Source of the DNA: Chara braunii
Taxonomy: Eukaryota > Streptophyta > Charophyceae > Charales > Characeae
Length of the DNA: 47,526 nucleotides
Reading direction: 5' to 3'
Assembly (NCBI GenBank): GCA_003427395.1
Contig: BFEA01000414.1
Span: 50,038-97,563 of the forward strand
This document shows positions 22,815-33,000 of the stretch, piece after piece (within the stretch, counting starts at the first letter, position 1; the number at the start of each line of letters is the position of its first letter). The notes beneath the pieces were generated by a model. That model was not told where the DNA came from, ran no database searches, and saw only the letters and a list, made by a program, of their open reading frames with translations. Made by a program: the position numbers and the translations under genes.

Positions 22815-23399
22815 CTCGCGGAGGGAGATTGTCAATCGAAAAAGTCCATCCCTTCCTCGAACTATAAAACTCCCCCAGTCTCCCCAACATTACATCTATC
22901 GCAGACTAGTATCGGGTAATAAGAACACACTAGAATACTAGCAATCAACCTGAAGCAGGATTCATCCTTCGAGTCTTCTTGACCTGGAAAAGTGAACACT
23001 GTTTGCGAAACCGTCGAAGTTTGACTAATCCATTCAGCAACTACACACACAAGCCGAGGCCATCATCACATTTGCGTAAGCATTTTTTTTGGTACTATAC
23101 AGTGCATCTGCATGACGCTCAATCAATTGTTGCATGAGCCGTTCACGTTCTCATGCGGTGCGGACAGACACCCCCCTTGCTGCAGCTGACGCAAACGCAA
23201 ACACAAACACAAACAGACAATCGATGATGTCCGCTTGTTGCAATATCCCAACGAGACACGTTTCGGTCGACGGCAGCAACACATACATCACCGAGAGTAA
23301 TACCTTGTTACAATACAAATCCGATTCACTGGGTAGGGGTCCCAGAGGGTACTACAACACTAAAAAACACTGGGCCTGGCTCCACTACTCTCGAAATGT

Positions 23400-23500
23400 G
23401 CAAAATGAGAGTGAATCTTCCCTTAGAACACAGAAAGATCCATACACCTCCATGATTTTTGTCTTTTGTGCATGTCGAGAGTGGTGGATCGAGGCCCTCG
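23400..23500. repeat. Dispersed 'gagtgaatcttcc' repeat
   Basis: 'gagagtgaatcttcccttagaacacagaaagat' (in parts) and 'tcttttgtgcatgtcga' recur at 13090-13650, 23705-23785 and 30545-30690. Several copies end in 'gcgaggccc'. Confidence 0.75.
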
Positions 23501-23607
23501 ATCCAGTAGGATAGCAGAGGAAATTGACGAATTGAAATAGGAGACGAGGCAGGTCATGACGGGCAGATCCAGATTGAGGCAAAGACAGGAGTTTACCTGA
23601 GAGGGGG

Positions 23608-23711
23608 GCAGAAGAAACGACGCCAGAGCCACAGGCAGAAGAAACGACGCCAGAGCCACAGGCAGAAGAAACGACGCCAGAGCCACAGGCAGAAGAAACG
23701 ACGCCAGAGCT
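23608..23711. repeat. 27-bp minisatellite, 3.9 copies
   Basis: Nearly identical 27-bp units (9 codons), so a minus-strand ORF (23924-23385) reads through with a 9-residue repeat 'VVSSACGSG'. There is no other sign of coding. Confidence 0.93.
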
Positions 23712-23830
23712 AGAACTTAGAAAGAGCCGCCACAATTTTTGCCTTTTGTGCATGTCGACAATGGTGAAGCGAGGCCCATGGTGAAGATGGAAAACATGAA
23801 GCAAGCAGTGACTGCACCAGTAGCCGTTGA

Positions 23831-24031
23831 ATGAGTACGAAGAGGTCCGCAATATGCCAACATGGTCATATTTCTGTCGACGAAAAATACTGTATCGACT
23901 GCGGCGGCACACTGTCCCCCCCAACAGATGGGCTGATTAAACCACCAGTACCACTGGCCCCAGCCTTGCAGAAAGAAACTCGTCGCCACCACCGAAAAAG
24001 CCGGTGCCGTCCGGGGCAGGGCCGCCGTTGA
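23831..24031 (+). CDS. Candidate small protein with zinc-ribbon-like motif
   Basis: A 66-codon ORF with an ATG start directly after an in-frame stop. Residues 9-29 read 'ICQHGHISVDEKYCIDCGG', a Cys-x2-Gly-His-x7-Cys-x2-Cys-Gly pattern like the zinc ribbons of many short adaptor or chaperone-like proteins ('C..GH.......FC..CG'). The remainder is Pro-rich and then strongly basic ('RRHHRKSRCRPGQGRR'). It could be a microprotein, one exon of a larger gene or chance. No homologous context, splice partner or regulatory signal is visible, and the surroundings are repeats. Confidence 0.3.
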   Translation: MSTKRSAICQHGHISVDEKYCIDCGGTLSPPTDGLIKPPVPLAPALQKETRRHHRKSRCRPGQGRR

Positions 24032-24904
24032 TAAATTCCAACGGCGGCCTATGAAGCATTACTGGCGGCCTACGAAAGGGGCCCGCGGCCAATGCATGGG
24101 TGTACTGGTGATTTAACCCATCAACAGCAATAGCAATAGCAATAGCAAACCCATCAAAAGCAACAGCATACTCTGTGTCACCCTATAGCACCGACTATGG
24201 GAAAGAATGACTGTGGTAGAGGATCAATGTTGTGAAAGAATGACTGTGGCTTAGTCATTTCTCAGGATGGATGTTAGTACTGATCACAATTGCTCTGCAG
24301 AAGAATTATAGGAGCTGATTCCGACCAATTGGACGAAGCGGGTAGGTAAACTGGAGAATGACCAGGTACGTCAGCGCGGAAGCAGATACCGCCACGCTTC
24401 TCTCTACCGCATCGTGTCTGCAAAGACGGAGAACGACGAGGTTGAAATCAAGTTTAATCAACTGCTGGAAGCAAGTTAAATCTTCCATCCTATCGAGTTC
24501 AGAAAGGAAGAGTGAAATCAAGTTTAATCGAACGCGAAACAAGTGAAAACCTCTCTTCACCACAGGCGTCGCAACAAAAGAACATCCACATGTCAATAGC
24601 GAGTTTGCGGTGTAAAGAAAGAGTCCAGGCAGGTTAACTCGTTCCCGCACCAAGTTCAGACGCAGAACACAGAGCTGCATCACCCCATGGCTGTCGATAC
24701 GAAGGAAATTAAAAGACGGTCTTCCAAGTGACTGGCTGGCAAGTGTTTTGCACTCCACGACTGTCGAGAATACACACACAAACCCAAACGCCGATAAGCT
24801 TCTGGGAGGTAGGTGAGATGTAGTGTCCAGAGAGAGCGCTAAAAAGCCGCCCCCCCCCCCCCCCCCCCCCCCCCCCCTTCCCCCCCTCCTGATCGCGAAA
24901 TCGT
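24032..24904. other. Spacer without recognised gene
   Basis: It holds short duplications only: 'gaaagaatgactgtgg' twice (24200-24251), 'gaaatcaagtttaatc' twice (24443-24530) and a 28-nt poly-C at 24850-24877. Confidence 0.5.
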
Positions 24905-25575
24905 CCATTCTTCAGCAGCAGCAGCTACAATCACTAACCTATGATGACATAGGGTGCCTTAGCAACAATCTTGTGTGTCTCTGTGCAAACACGGACGGAC
25001 ATCCACCTGCTCAACGCCATAGACGGAAGAAATCGTGCCAGGTTTTCGGACGTTGTGATACCACACAAAGGTCGAAACCGTTCATCCTTCAGCAGTGCAC
25101 AACCCTTCACACACGACAATGGGGGCCATTCAAGATAATCCTCCACGCCTCCGTGCAAACATGTACGAACATCCACCTGCTAAACAGAAGAACTGGTGCC
25201 GGGTTTATGAACGCTGTGACACTCCACAGGTCTCATCATCGTTCATCCTTCGGCAGCGCACAGTCATTAACCGATCACAATAGGCGCTTTCGAGACGGTA
25301 CTGTGTCTCTCTCTGCACAAACACGCCCGGAGAACCACCTGCTAGACGGAAGAAATAGTGTCGGGTTACGAACGTTGTGACACCGCACAGGCTCGACACT
25401 GTTCATCCTTCAGCAAGTCACAACCATTAACATATGATGACAAGGGGCGCCTTGGAGGCAATCCTCTGTGCCTCCCTCTGTGCAAACACGCACGGAGAAC
25501 CACCTGCTCGACGACAGAACCGTTGCCGGGCTCACCGACGTTGCGATAGCGCACGGAGAACCGTCTGCGCTTTGA
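24905..25575. repeat. Tandem array, ~160-bp units, four copies
   Basis: Each unit contains 'TTCATCCTTCAGCAG', 'CACAACCATTAAC', 'CTCTGTGCAAACACG', 'CCACCTGCT.AACG' and 'GTGCCGGGTT...GAACG.TGTGACACC' (repeat starts near 24909, 25081, 25240, 25402). Units are 10-25% diverged. Frames open through parts of the array but change between units, so I treat it as non-coding. Confidence 0.85.
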
Positions 25576-25808
25576 TAGCCTTCAACAGGAAAGCGAAGCG
25601 TTGCTGATCATGTGCTGCTCTCAGATGACGACGTCTTTCGTTGTTCATGAGGGAGAATTGAAACGACCATCGGCAATGACAAGTCGAAAAGCACGCGCGC
25701 GCGTCTCCAATCTGCTGCTGCTGCCGATGTTAACGACACGAGTTCCAAAGGACGGTGTCGATCTACGGGAGGCAATCAGTAACACGAAACTTCTGCAGGC
25801 ACTGACAT

Positions 25809-25964
25809 CTTAAAACACATGCCTGCGCCTGCCTGTTAATCACATCGCGTGTGTGGATTCTGATAGATAAGGAGAAGGCTAGCAGTCTTAAAACACATGC
25901 CTGTGCCTGCCTGTTAATCACATGGCGTGGGTGGATTCTGATAGATAAGGAGAAGGCTAGCAGT
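25809..25964. repeat. 78-bp tandem duplication
   Basis: Two units differ at only a few positions ('ttaaaacacatgcctg' to 'ggagaaggctagcagt'). Confidence 0.95.
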
Positions 25965-26920
25965 ACAATCGAAGGGGTGGCCAGTCAAGTGCAGGGCAGA
26001 ACTTTGCACCAAGTGCACAACACTCAAGCTGGTTTTGCAGGGCTCTCTTCTCAATAGCAACCTGCAGGTCAGGGCTTGCAGCCTGGCTAGGACTACTGCA
26101 GTCCTGCCTCAAATGCAACGGTAAACAGTTTGGGGGGTGGGAGGGGGGCCGGGGGAAGGTGGCTATGGCTTGAAATCTTCCTTTTCCTACTCCTATTAGA
26201 AAGAGAGAAATGGAAAAATACCAATATGGAAAGAGAAATGGAAACACCAATAGGCATTTGTCCTTTCTTTTTTCAATCGCTTGAAACAAAAGGGGTATCA
26301 CGTCACTGTATCGGGGATATCTTGGCTGCATACGCAGCCCAGCATACGCAGTCCATTGATCATCGTCACCATCATCATCATCATCAGCTAAACACCAAAT
26401 TTTCTGGGAATGCCACACGGAAACATCACATGTAGCGCACAAGCTGTTACAATCCATAATTTGTCCACGTGTACGTAGCCAACGCCTACAGCCAGATACA
26501 GGTGGTCAACCAAAAAAGCATGTGCACAATGAAGTGGCAGTAAGGCATTGGATGCGGTCATACGGGAAAACCAACCAGCCGAAAAAATTGGGCAGAGTGG
26601 CACCACAAACGACAGCGAAAAGGAGACCAGGAGGGCTGTATGTGTGACACGGAACAAGCGTTTCCAGTGTCAAAACAAGTGTGGTGAGAGACCAAGAGCG
26701 CAAGAACAGCAGAAGACGAGAGAGAGATGGAGAAGAGAGACAACCATCATATGAACATGGAGGAGGAGAGAGAAAAAGAGGCGAGGGAGAATGGGGGTGT
26801 AAGAAAGGGAGAAAAGGAAAGCGTGCAAATAGCAATGGGTTTGATGTAGAACCCATAAAGGTTTCTCCAGATTATACAAAGTAGAAGAATAGGTGCAGAA
26901 GTGCACAAACAGTCGGCGGA

Positions 26921-27076
26921 TCACATTAAGCCACCAATACGAGCTCGCTGTGCTGCTGCTTTGACAGCAGCTACTCTAGCGGCAAGAGCTGCCCGATTCG
27001 CAGCCGCGACTGCCTTGCTCACCCTGTCCTGGTTGGTGGGCAAGGCTTCAGCCTTCGCAGCTGCCCTCCTCGCCTC
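26921..27076 (-). CDS. MORN protein exon 3
   Basis: Acceptor GTGCGCGCAG|GAGGCG, 51 codons and TGA. It codes for the Ala/Arg-rich C-terminal helix, which in the plant family directly follows the same 'VLHAVQ'-type linker that ends exon 2. Confidence 0.9.
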   Translation of the reverse strand, partial: EARRAAAKAEALPTNQDRVSKAVAAANRAALAARVAAVKAAAQRARIGGLM

Positions 27077-30000
27077 CTGCGCGCACACACACGCACACCC
27101 GGCACATCCAACAGATGCCAACGTTCACCCACCCACCCACACACAGACACATACACACAAACAGACAAACAAACAAACAAACAATAGCATGTGTTAAGCA
27201 TTCAGAACTATGACGATTGCTTCGCTGTGAGTGAAACTATCTGCGATTGCAGATTTGGCGCTATAGTACTCAGAATGCTGTTTTCCGACAAGGAGGAAAA
27301 AGGAAGGGAGGAAGAGGCGGAACCACCCCAGAGGTAAGACCCTCGAAGACCAGACAGTCCCGGAGTCCGACAAAGAATAGCAATATTCACGACGAGCAAC
27401 CAACCACCCAAAAGTTAAAAAAGAGTACCATATCATAGTTATAACATACGACATTCTCTCTTTCCATTTAGCTGTGCAGATCCTATCGCCACAGTCTCTC
27501 TGTGTCAGGGTTCTCTGCCAGGCTTTGGTTCTACACATCTTTTTCTGCTTGTGCTTTGCCATGATGCTTGCACTGATCGCAGGGCATTCACACCTACCAG
27601 TCCAGCATCCCATTAGTTTGGCATTGGGCACTCGGCTCACGGTCCCTTCACTGGAGTAGTGCGCTTTCACTCTGGGCCTTGTTGTGAGAGGCCAGAGGAG
27701 GCCATAAGTTAAGTCCTGTTTGCCGGCTTTTTCTGCCAAGCATCTGGCCCTCCTGCGAACTACCGTCTTCACCCAAATGGAACGCCCGCCGCCCGGTAAT
27801 TATCGCAGCATCTGGACTGAATTCTGTGCCAAATACAGCTATAATGACCGGGCGTTCTATTCGGGTGAAGACGATAGGCTAACTCAATAGGGTCGAGTCC
27901 CAACCATAACGCCATTGTGCAAAGAGGGCTTCAAAAAAAAAAAAAAAAAAAAAAAAAAAACGCTGTCCCTCCACCATGTGTTCCAACTTCCAACGCTCTA
28001 CACTTGCCCGGCAGCTGAATGAAACGTATACAACTGGTAATGATAAAATAAAATATAAGCCATCTAAACTGATAACATTCAGGAGCAACAACAGCAACAA
28101 CACAAGCAGCAGCAGAGAAGGAGACATCAAGAGGGAGAAAAAAAATAAAACAAAATAAAGAAAACAAGAAAGGAGCATCAGCTGGGATAAGGACAAGAAA
28201 AGCCACCACCACCACCATCACCACTACAACGAGGACGAAGAAAACGACGATGACGACGACGACGACGAAAACAACTACAACGACGACGAGAACAACGACA
28301 ACAAACAACGAATACGATGACAACAACAGCAATGTCAACTTTGAGATTTTGTTTTGGTTCTGCAAGATCAGGCCTGGCAATTCTACGAGGGGAGGGTTTT
28401 CCTCTTTACCGTTCGCATCTACCCAGAAACTTAGCTACGTTCATTATTGATTGTTTTTGTTTTTTTTCATTTTCTTTTCATCGTCTTTTCGAGCCGTGCC
28501 AACGAGGCCAGGCTCATTACACGGATAGCTGACAACTCACTCTACAACTTAGGGCACAGTCTCACTTGTGCACTCTATATTCTGTATCTGGCTGCTTTCA
28601 CGTCCAAGGAGCGGATTCTTATTTTTGCTGCTGCCGTGAATACAGCTCCTGAACAAGTAACATTCAGCGGGAGGGCATACTGTCATTAGTGCACTAGATT
28701 CTGTATCCAGCTGCGTTCACATCCAAAGAGTAAATGATTTATTTATTTTTTTGGTACTTTTTTCTTTGGCTCATCCGTGAATACGGCGGGGGTGCAACTG
28801 CCCGGTGGGAGGGGTTGTTTCTTTTTTTTTTTTTTTTTATCCGAAGAGTACAAGAAAAGAAAACACAATGTCACCCAGGCTTGGCAGATTTCGGTGCACA
28901 GTGAAATCCAGGGTCGGCAAAAACAGGCTCGGAGGTACTAGTGGTTTAAGGAAAAATAGCTGTTAGACGGCACCGGCGCCGGCGATGAAGACGAAGACGA
29001 AGACGGCGATGGCGATGGCGATGATGATGATAATGACAAAGACGAAGACGAAGATGGTGATGATGATGATGATGACAAAGACAAAGACGGCGATGATGAT
29101 AATGACAAGAAGAAGAAGAGGAAGAAAAGAAGAAGAAGAAGAAGAAGAAGAAGAAGAAGAAGAAGAAGAAGACGATGACGATGATAACGACGGGGCCAAT
29201 GACGATGACAATGACATGGAAGGCGGAAGCAAAGACAAAAACATTTACAGACAATCGATCAACATAGAGATGGGTAGAAAGAGGCAGCAGAAGAAGAAGA
29301 CGAAGACGAAGAAGAAGACAGTATGCATGCAATACATCTTCCAGGCAGCATCCTCGTCTCTCACCTGCACTGCGTGCAAGACCCGGCTATGGTTTACTGC
29401 TGTCGGCGAATTGGGAGGAGCTGATTGCGTGCTCCTCGTCTCGAGGGCTCCCAAGTGCCAGTTCCCTGCCCTCGTCTCCCCGTTCCTAAACGTGTAAAGA
29501 CCCAGTCCTTGCTTACGCCCTTCATGCCATGCCCCCTCGTACCGATGCCCATTAGAAAAATGATAGCATCCATATCCATGCATCTTGTCACAGAAATACT
29601 CCCCTGCATAAGTATCCCCATTCCTGTAAAATCAACAGAAAAGACAAGTTTGGATACGTCAATAAATCAATTCCAGTTTCATTTTCATCTTCTTTTTCCC
29701 CTGAGTTAAGTTTCTTTCTCTCTTTCTCGTCTTCTTTTTCCCCTNTCTTCTTTTTCCCCTGAGTTAAGTTTCTTTCTCTCTTTCTCGTCTTCTTTTTCCC
29801 CTCAGTTGGCGTAAGTTCGTACATCCAAGTTTGGATATGTTAATAAATCAATTCCAGTTTCATGAATACATCCAAGTTTGGATATCGTAATCCATTGGAG
29901 TTTGGAAAAGTTAATCCATCTCGAATATTGACCAAGTTCATCAAGTTCTTTCTCCTCTTCCCCACCCTAGCCTCGCCATGCATCAAGGCACGTGACTCGA

Positions 30001-33000
30001 CCGGGCCTCCGCCAACCCTGCCCAAGGCAAGTTCGGATTCGTCAATATAAAATTATAAATCCATTTAGAGTTTGGCAAAGTTGATAATACATCCAAGTTT
30101 CGGGGCCGCGCGGGCAATGTCCTAATTTTGCCTGGGCGTGGGAACTTCGATTCACCCCCTCCCCAACATTTTTTTTTTTTGGGCTGATCCCGAATTTTGC
30201 CCATGCGGCGCACCGAGTGCGTGCGCCACGTGCGCAAAGCGCAGTGCGCCGCATGTGCGCAAGTGGCGCGCCTGGGATACGCCGCAAGTATGTTATAAAT
30301 CCATTTAGAGTTTGGCAAAGTTAATAATACATCCAAATTTGGCGAAGCTAATCCATCGGAGTCCCGCCCGCTCCATCAAGGGCATACTGACAGCGGTGGT
30401 GGTGGTGGTACTTTCCAAAATGAATTTGTCAGCAATTACAACCAGATGCGTCAGACTAATCCCGTCCAGAGCCCGGTCGAAAAATCCATCTCCGAGCATG
30501 CTCTTTGGAGATCAGCCGTCAGCTTTGAGTCTGTCTCACTCTTCTGCCAGCAAACTGGAACATGGGAAGAAACAGAGCCGTAGTTTTTGTCTCTTGTGCA
30601 TGAGAATGAATCTTCCGCTGGAACATGGGCAGATACAGAGCCGTAGTTTTTCTCTTGTGCATGTGGTGAGTAATGGGGCGAGGCCCGTCGTGACTACACG
30701 TGTAACAAACTGGATGACATAATAATATGATAATAGCCAAATCTACGTCGCCGCAGCCTTCCCCATCCCTACAATATAACTGCATGCGGGTGTGAATTCT
30801 CCATGGCAAAGGTTCCTGCATGCACCTGGCCTTCAATGTGGCCACAATACAGACAACAGAAAGCAAATCTACGTCGCCGCGACCTTCCCCATCCCTACAA
30901 TATGCATGCGGGTGTGAATTCTCCGTGGCAAAGGTTACTGCATGCACCTGGCCTATAATGTGGCCACAATACAGGCAGCAGAAAGCAGGCGGCCAGGAGG
31001 CCCTAAAGATACCAGTCACAATGTTGCACTCTTCTCTTTATCGCTTACCATGCTCGGCCTGGAATTTCACTGAATGCATCTGGCCTCAGTTACGGCCAGA
31101 TTCAGTTGACAAAGTTAGTTCATGTGTGAGATTTGCCTTAAGAAAACAGAGACCATTTTGTTGAATTCGTTTTGCGGGCATCTTCGGCCGTACTCGGCCT
31201 AGAACTCCTTGAGATGCATCTGGCCTCAGTTACCGCCAGATTCAGTGGAGAAAAAAAATAAGTTCACGTGTGCGTTGCTCCAGGAAAGCGGAGAGCATTT
31301 TGTTGAAAAAAATCGTTTTGCAGACATCTTCGGCCATACTCAGCCCAGACCTTCGTTGGATTGGATGCATCTGGCCTCAGTTACAGCCAGATTCAGTTGA
31401 GAAGTCGGTTCCCACGTCAGCATTGCCCTTGTCCATCTATTCGATCCACATGGACCTCCGGATTCTGTTCTGCAAGCATCTTCCAACTTCGGCGGATGTA
31501 TCTGGCCTCAATTATGGCCAATTCAGTTGAGAAAATCAGTCCACATGCAAGCACATTGATTGCCCGTATCCATCTGTTCAATCCCACGTGGACAACCTGT
31601 GGATTTCGTTTTGCAGGCATCTTCAGCCATACTCCCACTACCAACTTTGCTGGATGTATCTGGCCTCAGTTCGAGCCGAATTCAGTTGAGAAAGTAGTCC
31701 GTGTGCAAGCATAATCCATGTATTCAATCCATTTTACAGGCATCTTCGCCCACACACACTATAACTTCGCTGGATGCATCTGGCCTCATTTACGGCCAAA
31801 TTCAGATCAGAAAGACCGCATGTGAGCATCGCCCTTGATGTAACGGCTGTTTACTCTCACTTGTACCCCAGACTGTATCCAGCTGCTTTCACGTCCAAAT
31901 ACTTTTTTTGCTTTCTTTTTCTTCCTTGTTCTTTTTCTTTGCAACTGCCATGATTACAGTGGTGGCGATGTAACGCCTGTTGGCAAGGCATACTTTCACA
32001 TGTACCCCAGACTCTGTATCCAGCTGCTTTCACGTCCCTGACTTTCTGTTTTTCTTTTTTTTTAATTCTTTATTCCCTTTTTTTTTTCTTTTTTTTTTTG
32101 CGAGGAGTACCATAAAAGAAAATACAATGGGACCCAGGCTTGGCAAAACTCTATGCGCAGTGAAATCCAGGGTCGGTAAGAACAGGCTCGGAGAGTCGGA
32201 GGTAGTGGCTTTTTTTTTTTTTTTTTTTTTTTNNNNNNNNNNNNNNNNNNNNNNNNNNNNNNNNNNNNNNNNNNNNNNNNNNNNNNNNNNNNNNNNNNNN
32301 NNNNNNNNNNNNNNNNNNNNNNNNNNNNNNNNNNNNNNNNNNNNNNNNNNNNNNNNNNNNNNNNNNNNNNNNNNNNNNNNNNNNNNNNNNNNNNNNNNNN
32401 NNNNNNNNAACAAAAAAAAAAAAAAGTGATGCGAACAGATTCTACACTTGACCTTTGCCTTTCGGGTAAGAAGATCACGTGAGGTATTTGTTCTGATCGG
32501 TTTGATATTTGAAACAACACTAGAATAAAAAGAAGGAAAAAAAAAATAAAATAGAGTCAGTTCTCTGTATCCTTATCCTCGACCATATTCGTCACAGTTG
32601 TTGAAGCCACTACAGCCACAAAAAAAGTGCAACTTCAAAAATATCGACGACATTGTGTTGAAAAAAAAAAAAAAAAAAAAACGCAGTACAATAAAAAGGA
32701 CGAGGTATTCGTTGCGCATGGGTGCAGAGGTAGCTGCTCATCTGTTGCCAATGCACCACCCACCCACCCACCCAACCCCCCTCTTACCGATGCCCCCTTG
32801 CTACACGAAATGCTTTGTGGGACGCACACATTGTTTACTTCCTTTCACAGACTTGAGATCGGAATGCGTACCTGAGCCTGTCGGTGCGTCAAGTAAGACA
32901 TGAAGTTCGAGGAAGAGCGGAAAAGGGAGAGAAGAGCGGAAGACTGAGGGGAGAGAGAAGAAGGGGGGGGGGAGGGGGCCGGCGGTTGGGCGGGGGGGAT

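Larger units (their letters stand above)
27077..29364 (-). other. MORN gene intron 2 (2288 bp)
   Basis: GT-AG intron. Just past the donor it holds a (GAA/GAC)n field (28980-29320; CTT/GTC on the gene's strand), then a repeat shared with intron 1, triplet-rich sequence at 28085-28345, a 28-30 nt poly-A and a full MITE-P copy. Confidence 0.85.

Noticed and set aside
28980-29320. Acidic/Lys-rich ORF in the GAA/GAC tract
   Set aside because: It is a low-complexity translation of a microsatellite inside intron 2 on the opposite strand.
31020-31835. CRISPR array
   Set aside because: Units are 120-157 bp, diverged throughout and without short constant repeats and unique spacers; the context is a eukaryotic intron.
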